Shown one piece after another: positions 9,436 to 18,049 of a stretch of DNA of 64,000 nucleotides. This DNA comes from Comamonas sp. Y33R10-2 (lineage in GTDB: Bacteria > Pseudomonadota > Gammaproteobacteria > Burkholderiales > Burkholderiaceae_C), in NCBI RefSeq assembly GCF_019355935.1, contig NZ_CP079925.1, forward strand, positions 1,922,001-1,986,000. The letters run 5' to 3'. Both the position numbers and the translations under genes were made by a program. Within the stretch, counting starts at the first letter, position 1; the number at the start of each line of letters is the position of its first letter. Under the pieces are notes generated by a model. The model had not been told where the DNA came from, did no database searches, and saw only the letters and a program-made list of their open reading frames with translations.

Positions 9436-10269
9436 ATGGCGACTTTGACCGAAGAGAACACCAGCAAACGCATCAAGACCAAGTCTTGGGACATTCATTA
9501 CCACGAAGCCGGTCAAGGCCAACCTCTGGTTTTGGTTCACGGTGGCGGCCCTGGCGCCTCTGCATGGAGCAACTTCCAACCAAACATCGCTTATTTGGCT
9601 GAGCACTTTCACGTATTTGCCGTGGATCTCCCAGGCTGGGGTAAGTCGCAGGCTGTGACATACGACATTCGCGATAACAGCGGTGCATTGGCTGAATTCA
9701 TTGACGCGCTGGGTCTTGGCAAGGTTGCCATCGTGGGCAACTCCATGGGCGGATCTTCCTGCATTCGTCTTACCTACGAGCGCCCTGACCTCATCAGCCA
9801 TTTGATCACTTTGGGATCTTCTGCCGGCGTTCCTGGAATTTTTGATGCTGCGGGTGGCTTAACTGAAGGTGTGAAAGCTCTGGAAGCTGCCTACTTCAAC
9901 CCAAGCGTAGAAACAATGCGCAAGTTCATCGCAACGATGACTTATGACTCCCGTCACGTCACAGACGAGTTCATCGAGGAGCGCGTGCAGTTGACCAAGT
10001 CTCGCATGGACCACGTTGAAGGCTGGATCACCGGTCACGGCAAGCCCATGGTTCGCATCGACCAGTCCAAGCTGCCAGAGATCAATATCCCGACGTTGCA
10101 CGTTCATGGCCGTGATGACCGTACCGTTAACGTCGCTGCCGCTCTGCATCTCTCTCGCCTGATCCCTAACTCTCGTGCATTGATCGTGAATCGTTGCGGC
10201 CACTGGGTACAACTGGAACACGCTGACGAATTCAACCGTTCAGTGACATCCTTCATCAAGGGTCAATAA
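9436..10269 (+). CDS. Meta-cleavage product hydrolase (alpha/beta hydrolase)
   Basis: It belongs to the C-C bond hydrolases that split the ring-opened product of extradiol cleavage into 2-hydroxypenta-2,4-dienoate and a carboxylic acid (BphD, MhpC, HsaD/TesD family). The 277-residue sequence has the oxyanion loop HGGGPGA, the nucleophile elbow GNSMGG (Ser near residue 104), the acid in HGRDDRTV and the catalytic His in RCGHWVQLEH. The start follows AAAGAGACACAC. A perfect 17-bp hairpin follows the stop, so it is probably transcribed apart from the dioxygenase gene 766 bp further on. Which side chain it accepts is unknown. Confidence 0.92.
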   Translation: MATLTEENTSKRIKTKSWDIHYHEAGQGQPLVLVHGGGPGASAWSNFQPNIAYLAEHFHVFAVDLPGWGKSQAVTYDIRDNSGALAEFIDALGLGKVAIVGNSMGGSSCIRLTYERPDLISHLITLGSSAGVPGIFDAAGGLTEGVKALEAAYFNPSVETMRKFIATMTYDSRHVTDEFIEERVQLTKSRMDHVEGWITGHGKPMVRIDQSKLPEINIPTLHVHGRDDRTVNVAAALHLSRLIPNSRALIVNRCGHWVQLEHADEFNRSVTSFIKGQ

Positions 10270-10294
10270 TCGCTGAAACTCATCAGGTAATTCG

Positions 10295-10334
10295 AAATGG
10301 GCCGAGTGATGCATCTTCATCACTCGGCCCATTT
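10295..10334 (+). terminator. Strong hairpin after the hydrolase gene
   Basis: AAATGGGCCGAGTGATG and CATCACTCGGCCCATTT form a perfect 17-bp stem with a six-base loop, 25 bp after the stop codon, followed by a pyrimidine-rich run (CCTTTC). It is a probable rho-independent terminator. Confidence 0.8.
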
Positions 10335-11035
10335 CCTTTCTGAGCACTATGCTCAGCGAGCCGCAACAGCCTCCTCTCCTAGGACTGAGGTAGTAGCTGA
10401 TAAAAGCAAAGCGAAATACCCTTCAAAGCACATCTTAAGCGCGACTTAGGCTGTACTGGTTCGAAGGATTTTCAGCAAATTTCGGCGCTTGGTTTCAAAG
10501 CCTGACGCTGCTACAAACCTAGACCCCTCGCGCAATTTCAGCCCTGGTCATCCACACCAAAGGCGCAATTAGGTGACATTCGTCTTATCTTTTCTTGCTG
10601 ATGGAAATAGTCAGCGGAATGGATCAGTCCATTCGGGGGCCCAACGTTAGTCAGTGCTGTTCTGACAAGGTCCGGGACTCACATGTCTCATGGCGCTTAT
10701 TGCCATCAGCATCGCTATTCACTCAAATTCTTTTCTGCATCACTGGCGGGTAATGCCAGTGTTTCAAAACGCCATCACTTTTTCTAAGTCTGCCTACCCT
10801 GAAGGCAGTCCTGATGGATCGATCTCACCAACCTACGCACAACGGTGCTCACCTGCACACGGCTAATGTTGTTGAACCCTCTATGGCTGCGTCATCACAA
10901 GGGACGCATTCCTATAGAGCTTCTTCATACAAAAAATTGAGCATCACCTAGGGTCAACCCCATCTTGCCTGATTCTCTTTGTTGAATGATCATTCTAGTA
11001 TTGATAATCATCAAATAATTTAAAAGGATAGACAA
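10335..11035. other. 700-bp gap before the dioxygenase gene
   Basis: I find no gene or known RNA in this interval. It ends with the dioxygenase promoter region, including a perfect 12-bp palindrome at 10984-10995. The length is unusual inside a catabolic cluster; it could be the remnant of a deleted gene. Confidence 0.5.
10984..10998. promoter_or_regulatory. Candidate operator upstream of the dioxygenase gene
   Basis: GAATGATCATTC is a perfect palindrome about 40 bp before the GTG start and continues into TAG, giving ATTCTAG, the inverse of the CTAGAAT element before the hydrolase gene. Confidence 0.45.
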
Positions 11036-11941
11036 GTGATTACCTCTCTCGCGTACTTTGGCGTCACATCACCAGCCTATAAAGAGTGGGAAACCTTCGG
11101 CCCCAAAGTGCTAGGTGCAGAGTTGACGCAACCAGGTCAAGATGGCTCAGTTCGTTTGCGTTTTGATGAAATGGCACACCGCTTGACGGTTCATCCAGGT
11201 GAGCGCAACGATGTCGCCTATATCGGCTGGACCACCTCTGGCGAATCCGAGGCCGCAACCCTCGCCGCTCGCGTCGCAGAAGAAGGTATTCAAACCACCC
11301 GAGCGAGCAATGAGCAAGCCGCAGATCGCGGCGTTCTGGGCTTCTTCTGGTTTCTTGATCCTGCGGGTTTCCGTCATGAGCTGATTTGGGGTCAACGACG
11401 CCCCAACAATCCATTTCTGCCCGGTCGTCCAATGTCCGGCTTCACAACTGGGGAGCAAGGTCTCGGCCACGTAGTGCTGGGAGTTCCAGACGTTGCTGAA
11501 ATGGACCGTTTCTATCGCTCCGTCATGGGTTTTCACCTCTCTGACACCGTCGTCGATGGCCCCATCCATGCTCACTTCTATCACGTCAACGGTCGCCACC
11601 ACTCGTTGGCCATTGCACGCCCGCCAACAGGTCGCCCTTCATTCCTTCACTTGATGGTGGAAACCAAGTCGCTAGACGATGTCGGCTCAGCACTGGACAT
11701 CTGCGAAGACTCGGGTGTCCCCATCACCCGCACCTTGGGCGCGCATACCAACGATCACATGACATCGTTCTATCTGCACTCCCCATCCGACTTCCGCATC
11801 GAATACGGCTGGGGCGGCCTGGAAGTGCATGACCTGTGGGTTCCGCGCTACTACGACCGCACCAGCATCTGGGGTCACCGCCACCTCAACAAGCACCTTT
11901 CGCCCTTCCTCGATTTGGGCGATGCCGGCAGCAAAGCCTGA
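11036..11941 (+). CDS. Type I extradiol (catechol meta-cleavage) dioxygenase, VOC fold
   Basis: It opens a catechol-type ring next to the hydroxyls using Fe(II) and O2 (BphC/HsaC/TesB-type family). The 301-residue length fits the two-domain type I enzymes. The three metal ligands are visible: His in GLGHVVLGV (about 144), His in SFLHLMVE (about 208) and Glu in FRIEYGWGG (about 259); the catalytic NDHMTSFYLHSP is also present. The start is GTG at 11036, preceded by AAAAGGATAGACAA. The monooxygenase gene follows after 43 bp, so the catechol is probably made by that enzyme. Confidence 0.93.
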   Translation: MITSLAYFGVTSPAYKEWETFGPKVLGAELTQPGQDGSVRLRFDEMAHRLTVHPGERNDVAYIGWTTSGESEAATLAARVAEEGIQTTRASNEQAADRGVLGFFWFLDPAGFRHELIWGQRRPNNPFLPGRPMSGFTTGEQGLGHVVLGVPDVAEMDRFYRSVMGFHLSDTVVDGPIHAHFYHVNGRHHSLAIARPPTGRPSFLHLMVETKSLDDVGSALDICEDSGVPITRTLGAHTNDHMTSFYLHSPSDFRIEYGWGGLEVHDLWVPRYYDRTSIWGHRHLNKHLSPFLDLGDAGSKA

Positions 11942-11984
11942 TTCACCCCCACTCTGTTCGACCCCTGTAAACAAGAGATTAACT

Positions 11985-13157
11985 ATGCATCCCGCTCTCG
12001 AAAACATCCAAACACTGGGCGACCAAGTCGCTGCTGAAGCCGAAGCCTGTGAGGCACTAGGTCGCGTTTCTGACGAAGGCGCTCGCTTGTTGCGCGATGC
12101 CGGCATCATCCGCATGTTGCAACCCAAGGATTTTGGCGGTGAGGAAGCTCATCCACGCGATTTCATCGAAATTCTGATGGAGTTGACAGCTCGCTGCCCT
12201 TCCATAGGCTGGGTTGGTGGCGTGGTCGGCGTTCACCCCTTCGAATTTGCACAAGGCGACCGCCGCATGCAAGAAGAAGTCTGGGCTGAGGACAATGACA
12301 CATGGATTGCATCACCCTACGCATTTATTGGCCGAGCCAAGCGCGTGGACGGCGGCTACATCCTGAATGGCCAATGGCCTTTCTCGTCCGGAACTGATCA
12401 CTGCAAGTGGATCGTACTGGCAGGTTTGGCAGAAAAAGAAGGTGGGCCTGCCGATGAGTTCACTGAGATGACTCACTTCATCTTGCCACGCGCCGACTAC
12501 GAGATTTTGCAAGACTCTTGGAAGGTCATGGGCCTGGTGGGAACCGGCAGCAAGGATGTGCGCGTGACTAACGCTTTCGTCCCTGACCACCGCATCATGA
12601 GCTACGCGGGCCTGACATCACGTCAATACGCCAAGAAGAATCGTCCTGGTAGCCCTCTGTATCAAGTTCCTTTCGAGCTGATCTTCCCCGGCGCTATTGC
12701 TGCAGCAACGATCGGCATCGCTGATGGTGTAGTCCGTCACTTCTCTGAATACACACGCAACCGCGTATCTCGCATGGGCGTCAAATCCACGCAAAACCCT
12801 TGGCAAATGGCGGATCTAGGTAGCGCTATGGCCGATATTGACGCTTGCAAGCTGCAGGTGCTGACCGACATCAACGACGCCTATGAATTCGTCAAGGGTG
12901 GCGGCTTCATCACACCCGAGATGCAAGCCAAGGCTCGCGTTCATCAAGTGCGTGCCGTGCACCGTGCAGCAAGCGCTGCGGCACAGGTCTTTAAGCACGC
13001 AGGTGGCAATGCCAGCCGCTTGTCCAACCCCATCCAACGTCAATGGCGCGATCTGTCCGTGGCACTGGGTCACGCATGTAACGTCGAAGCACCAGTGTAC
13101 TCAGCCTATGCTGGTTCGCTCTACAACATCCCAACCCCTAAGGGCGTGATTATTTAA
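11985..13157 (+). CDS. Flavin-dependent monooxygenase, acyl-CoA dehydrogenase fold (group D, HsaA-like)
   Basis: It is the oxygenase of a two-component phenol ortho-hydroxylase: reduced flavin from a separate reductase is used to turn a phenol into a catechol. I start it at the ATG at 11985 (MHPALENIQTLGDQV) after AAGAGATT; an open frame extends upstream but only overlaps the dioxygenase gene. The 390 residues match the HsaA/HpaB-like group: RCPSIGWVGGVVGVH, GGYILNGQWPFSSGTDHCKW and SWKVMGLVGTGSKDV are typical. The matching reductase is the next gene. It is not a beta-oxidation enzyme, as it sits between ring-cleavage genes. The substrate phenol is not known. Confidence 0.88.
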   Translation: MHPALENIQTLGDQVAAEAEACEALGRVSDEGARLLRDAGIIRMLQPKDFGGEEAHPRDFIEILMELTARCPSIGWVGGVVGVHPFEFAQGDRRMQEEVWAEDNDTWIASPYAFIGRAKRVDGGYILNGQWPFSSGTDHCKWIVLAGLAEKEGGPADEFTEMTHFILPRADYEILQDSWKVMGLVGTGSKDVRVTNAFVPDHRIMSYAGLTSRQYAKKNRPGSPLYQVPFELIFPGAIAAATIGIADGVVRHFSEYTRNRVSRMGVKSTQNPWQMADLGSAMADIDACKLQVLTDINDAYEFVKGGGFITPEMQAKARVHQVRAVHRAASAAAQVFKHAGGNASRLSNPIQRQWRDLSVALGHACNVEAPVYSAYAGSLYNIPTPKGVII

Positions 13158-13188
13158 GCGATCCCTACCCGGATCCAGAATGACAGAG

Positions 13189-13218
13189 CGGGCGCCGACT
13201 CTTTACAGCCGGTGCCCG
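13189..13218 (+). terminator. Internal hairpin between monooxygenase and reductase genes
   Basis: CGGGCGCCG pairs with CGGTGCCCG (one wobble) and is followed by TTTGTCTTTG. It probably lowers rather than stops transcription into the reductase gene, which would fit the smaller need for reductase. Confidence 0.5.
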
Positions 13219-13254
13219 TTTGTCTTTGACACCTAGAACAAAGAAAGCAAGATC

Positions 13255-14454
13255 ATGTCGCAAACCGAGCAGTCCATCGCTAACGACCGTTTCCGCTCCG
13301 TACTGGGAAGCTATCCCACCGGCGTCGCCGTCGTCACTGGCCTTGATCAACAAGGTGAGGCCATCGGCATGGTCGTGGGAACTTTTACCTCCGTGTCAAT
13401 GAATCCGCCACTGGTCGCTTTTTTGCCAATGAAGACCTCGCGCACTTTCCAAAATCTACGCGAAGCTTCAGATAAGTTCTCTATCAATATTTTGGCAGCC
13501 GATCAGGAAGGTATTTGCCGCACTTTGGCCTCGCCAGGAGAGCGCAAATTCGATGCGGTCGACTGGCACCTCAGCCCTGCAGGCAACCCCATCATCAACG
13601 GCGTCGTCGCGTGGATTGATTGCGAATACGCAAATGTGCTTGAAGGCGGCGACCACTTTATTGTGCTGGGAAGCGTCAAGGATATGGGCCTCGAGCGAGA
13701 CACCACGCCACTGCTGTTCTTCCAGCGCGGATATGGGAGCTTCTCCACAGGCCCCATGGTGCTTGCAAGTGAAAGAGAAACCCTGCAATGCGCCCGACTT
13801 GCAGAAGTCGCACGCAACGAAATTGAATCACTGGCTAATGAATTGCAGATGGAGTGCAGCCTAGTCGCCCCCGTCGGCAACGATGCCGTCTATGTCGCCG
13901 TGGCCAACCACAACCCAGAAAACGACAATCCAAGCCACCTAGGAGTACGTGTACCTTTAACACCTCCGCTGGGCACCCTATTCATTGGCCACGAGAACGC
14001 CCTATCCGAAGATGAGTGGATTGCACGCCTGGGAAACAAGGCTAGCCCTGACACCGTTGCCAAAGCACGCAGCAAGCTAAGCAGCGTCCAAGCTCGTGGC
14101 TGGTCAGCATCCTTGCTTGGCAATTTATCCGCCGATCAGCTAGAGCAAGCGGTAACGATGTATAGCAATCCACAGCGCACGCCCGAGCAAGAACGTCACT
14201 TCCTGTCTAGCGTGTCCACCATGTTTGACTTGCACGAACCAGATGAGTTGGACATCAATGAGAAGCACGACATGCTCCACCTGTCTGTCCCGGTACGCAA
14301 ACCCAACGGCGAAGTCGCTTTAGCTCTGCGCCTGAGTGAATTTCCCAGCCAACTGTCAGGCGAAATCGTTCATTCGTATTTGCAAAAGCTGCAAAAAACT
14401 GCTGTCACTATCGAACATTTGATCGCAGCACAACCTGAACAGTCAGTGCATTAA
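13255..14454 (+). CDS. Flavin reductase fused to an IclR-type effector-binding domain
   Basis: Residues 1-165 form a flavin reductase domain (SYPTGVAVVTG, FTSVSMNPPLVAF, GGDHFIVLGSV, PLLFFQRGYGSF) that would reduce FMN or FAD with NADH for the monooxygenase encoded before it. Residues from about 175 to 390 match the effector domain of IclR regulators: RLAEVARNEIESLANEL, VRVPLTPPLGTLF, ARSKLSSVQARGW and HLSVPVRKPNGEVALAL. No DNA-binding helix-turn-helix is present. The layout recalls the C1 reductase of 4-hydroxyphenylacetate hydroxylase, whose C-terminal domain makes flavin reduction depend on the aromatic substrate. I infer similar substrate gating here. Plain reductases of this family are only about 165-190 residues. 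Confidence 0.85.
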   Translation: MSQTEQSIANDRFRSVLGSYPTGVAVVTGLDQQGEAIGMVVGTFTSVSMNPPLVAFLPMKTSRTFQNLREASDKFSINILAADQEGICRTLASPGERKFDAVDWHLSPAGNPIINGVVAWIDCEYANVLEGGDHFIVLGSVKDMGLERDTTPLLFFQRGYGSFSTGPMVLASERETLQCARLAEVARNEIESLANELQMECSLVAPVGNDAVYVAVANHNPENDNPSHLGVRVPLTPPLGTLFIGHENALSEDEWIARLGNKASPDTVAKARSKLSSVQARGWSASLLGNLSADQLEQAVTMYSNPQRTPEQERHFLSSVSTMFDLHEPDELDINEKHDMLHLSVPVRKPNGEVALALRLSEFPSQLSGEIVHSYLQKLQKTAVTIEHLIAAQPEQSVH

Positions 14455-14505
14455 TTGCGCTCGCCAACATCCTTCTGAATCGGTTTTTTGCAGGTCACCT
14501 TAGAC

Positions 14506-15426
14506 ATGGATATTTCTCAACTCAAAAGCTTTGTTGTCGTAGCAGAAGCCGGAAGCTACATCAGAGCATCCGACCTGCTTCAGATTCCACAGCCGACACT
14601 TAGCCGACAAGTTCGCGCCCTAGAGGTCGAATTACGTGCCAGCCTCTTTCACCGCCATGGTCGCGGCGTCCTGCTGACAGATCGAGGCAAGCGCTTCATC
14701 GAATATGCGCGCTCTATTTTGCTCACCGTAGATACAGCGCTACTCTCCGTTCGAGAAGATGAGGCCGAGTACAGCGGACAACTCGTCATTGGCCTTACGC
14801 CCAGCATCAGTCGACTGGTTATTCCATCACTTGCACGCCAACTGAAAGAACGCTTTCCCAGGGCAGCGATTAGCCTCACTGAAGGCCTATCCGGAGCCCT
14901 TTATGAACGCGTGCTGCTCGGCCAGCTAAACTTCGCCGTGCTACTCAGCCCAGCTAGCTCACCGAACTTAGACATCAGGCCTTTGGCCACAGAAGACTTC
15001 TATCTAGTTGGGCCGCAGTCCGATCGCGACCCAGCGGCATCGATCAGTGTTCAGGAAATAGCGGCACTCCCACTTATCCTCCCACACAGCAATCAATGGA
15101 CAAGGCCTGCGCTTGAATCGGCCGCAGCACGCTTAGGACTGCGCCTTAACATCGTGTTGGAAGTTGACTCAACCTTCTCCACTTTGGAGCTGATCCACCA
15201 AGGCATTGGATACTCCATCATGCCCGGAAGCATGCGACGCCTCCCCCGTATTCACGATCTTTCTTGGCAAAAGATTTCGAATATGGAAGCGACCGTCAGC
15301 ATCATCACACCTTCACGCCAGCCACGTAATCGCTTGATTGAGGACTCCATTTCAGAAGTCACCAATACAATCGTCGCTGTGTTTCGCGAGGAGAAAAGTA
15401 CTTCAATAGTAAGTCCGATCATTTGA
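14506..15426 (+). CDS. LysR-type transcriptional regulator of the aromatic locus
   Basis: The 306-residue product has the LysR winged helix at residues 1-60 (MDISQLKSFVVVAEAGSYIR, then IPQPTLSRQVRALE) and a periplasmic-binding-like effector domain (GQLVIGLTPSIS onward). I chose the ATG at 14506; an in-frame TTG at 14488 would add six residues. It lies 51 bp after the reductase gene in the same direction, so it may be cotranscribed and autoregulated. It is the only regulator in the locus, which makes it the best candidate for reading the CTAGAAT-type palindromes at 5331, 9315 and 10984. Confidence 0.88.
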   Translation: MDISQLKSFVVVAEAGSYIRASDLLQIPQPTLSRQVRALEVELRASLFHRHGRGVLLTDRGKRFIEYARSILLTVDTALLSVREDEAEYSGQLVIGLTPSISRLVIPSLARQLKERFPRAAISLTEGLSGALYERVLLGQLNFAVLLSPASSPNLDIRPLATEDFYLVGPQSDRDPAASISVQEIAALPLILPHSNQWTRPALESAAARLGLRLNIVLEVDSTFSTLELIHQGIGYSIMPGSMRRLPRIHDLSWQKISNMEATVSIITPSRQPRNRLIEDSISEVTNTIVAVFREEKSTSIVSPII

Positions 15427-15700
15427 ACTGCTCAGCGGCACTTTGGCCCAAACCCCAGACTCGTCTACGCCACCGCCGCGATCTGAGGATGATCCAATTA
15501 AGTAAATTGATTGAAGGTCGTGGGCCAGCTGTACAGGTCGTTCACTTGACGCTAAAACGTTTGTGAAATCACACACCCAACCAGTCGCTTGATACAGTTA
15601 ACTTTGGCCACGACCAAACCCGGTGCGCTTCAAGTTAGCTTTAAAACTAATGCGGCTCCATCGTGCAGGAAGCCGCTATAGCCAAGGCAAAGCTCGCTTA

Positions 15701-15733
15701 AAGTGATCTGCAACAGCGCATCACAGATCACTT
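15701..15733. terminator. Bidirectional terminator between the LysR gene and rlmD
   Basis: AAGTGATCTG and CAGATCACTT form a perfect 10-bp stem, followed by CAAAAA on the plus strand. It lies between two convergent genes. The rest of the 330-bp gap shows nothing recognisable. Confidence 0.6.
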
Positions 15734-15760
15734 CAAAAATCAAACTAGATCAATGAGGGA

Positions 15761-17260
15761 TCAAATACGCTCAAAAACGGCCATGCTTTCCACGTGGGCC
15801 GTATGCGGAAACATATTGACCACACCAGACAGCACGCAGCGGTAACCGGCCTGATGCACCAGCAAACCCGCATCGCGCGCCAGCGTGGCGGGGTTGCAAC
15901 TCACGTACACGATGCGCTTGGGAAACTCCCAGCTTTCCTGTCCTTCAGGCAGCGCTGGCAGCAAGTCCGGCTGTTCTTCCGTAGCCACGCCCACTTGCTT
16001 GGCACCTGTGCGGATCTGGTGAATATCCGCCAACGCTTGAACCAAGGCAAAAGCGCCTTCGCGAGGGGGATCCACCAGCCACTTGTCTGCATTGCCGTCG
16101 GCAATAAGCATGGCGGGTGTCATATTGAACAGATTACGTGCCACAAAGGTCGTAGGCGCCAGCTTCTCACCCTCAGCGCGCACGGCGTTGTTGGCGGCAT
16201 AGTTTTCATGGGAGCGCTGCACCAGCGTGTCTGAGCCTTCAATGCCCAGCACTTCGCCGGCCATGGTGGCAATCGGCAAGGTGAAATTACCCAGACCGCA
16301 GAACCAATCGATAACACGCTCGCTCTTTTTAGCATCAAGCAAACGCAGTGAACGACCCACCAGCACGCGGTTGATTTGCGGGTTCACCTGTGTGAAGTCG
16401 GTGGGTTTGAACGGCATGGTGATGCCAAATTCTGGCAGGCTGTAAGACAACTGGGTGCCGCCCTCTTCCATGCGGTGTACGGTGTCTGGGCCCTTGGGCT
16501 GCAGCCACCACTGCACATTGTGCTCAGTGCCAAAGACGCGCAGACGCTCTTGGTCTGTCACGCTCAGCGGCTCAAGGTGGCGCAGCAGCATAGCGGTCAC
16601 ATGCTCGCCGCAAGCCACCTCGATCTGGGGCAGGGTTTCACGCGCATCCATGCTGCCAACCAACGCGCGCAGCGGCATCAACATGGCATCGACATGGGGA
16701 GGCAAAATTTTGCAGGTTTCCATATCGGCCACATAGCGGCTCTTGCGCTCATGAAAGCCGACCAGCACCTTGCTCTTCTTGATGACGTAGCGCACCGACA
16801 GACGCGAGCGGTCACGATAGCCCCAGGCCGGGCCTTCGATGGGGCGCAGCATAGTCTCGGGCTTGACCTTGGACAGATGCCAGAGGTTGTCTTCCAGCAC
16901 GCGCTGCTTGATGGCGACCTGGGCAGCGACATGCAGATGCTGCATCTTGCAGCCGCCGCAAGCACCATCGTGCAGGCCGAAGTTGGGGCAACCGGGCGTC
17001 ACACGCTGAGACGATTCGCGATGAATCTCAGTCAACGAGGCAGCTTCCCAGTTGTTTTTCTTGCGGTGGGTATTGGCGGTGACAAGCTCACCCGTCAAAG
17101 CACCGTCGATAAAGACTACCTTGCCATCGGGCTTGCGCGCTACGCCCTTGGCGTCCATATCCATGGACAACACCTGCAGCCAGCCCTCAGGCAAAGCCGG
17201 CGCATCGGTGTCAATTTCAGGCAGATTTTCGGGGATTTTGTTGTCGCTGGATTTACTCAT
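15761..17260 (-). CDS. rlmD: 23S rRNA (uracil-1939-C5)-methyltransferase RlmD
   Basis: It methylates U1939 of 23S rRNA with S-adenosylmethionine. I use the ATG at 17260 ([12 protein letters not shown], 499 residues); a GTG ten codons upstream is possible. An N-terminal TRAM-like domain is followed by the iron-sulfur cysteines ([19 protein letters not shown] and METCKILP). The methyltransferase domain has [23 protein letters not shown] and the nucleophile loop [12 protein letters not shown], ending with the base [11 protein letters not shown]. The length is slightly above the E. coli enzyme (433) because of inserts in the C-terminal domain. It is a housekeeping gene unrelated to its neighbours. 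Confidence 0.94.
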   Translation of the reverse strand: MSKSSDNKIPENLPEIDTDAPALPEGWLQVLSMDMDAKGVARKPDGKVVFIDGALTGELVTANTHRKKNNWEAASLTEIHRESSQRVTPGCPNFGLHDGACGGCKMQHLHVAAQVAIKQRVLEDNLWHLSKVKPETMLRPIEGPAWGYRDRSRLSVRYVIKKSKVLVGFHERKSRYVADMETCKILPPHVDAMLMPLRALVGSMDARETLPQIEVACGEHVTAMLLRHLEPLSVTDQERLRVFGTEHNVQWWLQPKGPDTVHRMEEGGTQLSYSLPEFGITMPFKPTDFTQVNPQINRVLVGRSLRLLDAKKSERVIDWFCGLGNFTLPIATMAGEVLGIEGSDTLVQRSHENYAANNAVRAEGEKLAPTTFVARNLFNMTPAMLIADGNADKWLVDPPREGAFALVQALADIHQIRTGAKQVGVATEEQPDLLPALPEGQESWEFPKRIVYVSCNPATLARDAGLLVHQAGYRCVLSGVVNMFPHTAHVESMAVFERI

Positions 17261-17513
17261 GGTGGGCAATTGTCTCAGGCTAGGCCGCACCCTTTGGCTC
17301 CATCACAAAATACCCAAGCCACGCCTAGCAACACTCGTGTCTAAAGCGCTGGCCCACCACAGACTCCAGTTCACGACGTCATAACCCGCCGCCATACCTT
17401 GCGATTTGAAATATTGCAACACCTTTTAACAGGTAGCATTTATTGCATTTGCACACATCAAGCCTTTGTCGCCGTGTGAATTTCGAATTTGAAGCCCTCG
17501 CAAGGCCCCACTC

Positions 17514-17981
17514 ATGACCATGCAACCACTCAAAAATACACGGCGTCGCGAATTTCTTGTACTGCTGTCAAGTTGCATTGCCGCAGATGCCTTTGCGACG
17601 AGTGCGAACACAAACAGCCAGCAAATCACCGAGCTAATGGCTGTTGGAAATGCTTTGGCCGGCACAAAAGTTGATAGTAAAGAGCTGGTGGGCCAATACC
17701 TGCAGGTGCTGCAAGAGCATCTTTCTCGCCCGCAAATAACAGCTTTTCTCACGCTAGCCAAGCAGCCTGCGAAGGTTCAAGCCACAGCGTCACGCCAAAA
17801 GCCGCTTAAAGAAGCCGCCGAGTTTGCACTGCAACTCTGGCTCAGTGCTATGCCCCCCATCAAAAACAGCGAAACCGTTCTTGCCTATATCGATGCACCG
17901 ATCTGGAGCACTTTGACGTTTACCAAACCCGCGGGCGTATGCGGCGGAGCTTTTGGCTATTGGGCCGACAAACCCGCCTGA
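17514..17981 (+). CDS. GMC-dehydrogenase small subunit (FAD-sorbitol/gluconate dehydrogenase gamma-like)
   Basis: This 155-residue protein belongs to the small subunits that partner membrane-bound FAD sugar or alcohol dehydrogenases. It has a twin-arginine leader (NTRRREFLVLLSS), a helical body and the conserved end FTKPAGVCGGAFGYWADKP. In characterised complexes the small subunit carries the Tat signal and the large subunit hitch-hikes through the membrane. The large subunit follows directly. This is the first gene of the ten-gene block; no regulator lies upstream, and rlmD points the other way across a 250-bp gap. Confidence 0.82.
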   Translation: MTMQPLKNTRRREFLVLLSSCIAADAFATSANTNSQQITELMAVGNALAGTKVDSKELVGQYLQVLQEHLSRPQITAFLTLAKQPAKVQATASRQKPLKEAAEFALQLWLSAMPPIKNSETVLAYIDAPIWSTLTFTKPAGVCGGAFGYWADKPA

Positions 17982-18049
17982 AGACCTTCGTCCTCATCTG
18001 CTACCTAAGCATGAGAGCGCCCATTTTTCTAAAGATTTTTGCACACACA

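Noticed and set aside
5887..15426. Assignment as the steroid tes cluster of Comamonas
   Set aside because: Individual enzymes resemble tes/hsa members, but no steroid-specific genes are present and the gene order differs as far as I can recall; the substrate is left open.
15430..15760. Possible tRNA or small RNA between the LysR gene and rlmD
   Set aside because: No cloverleaf or conserved T-loop was found; only a terminator-like stem is supported.
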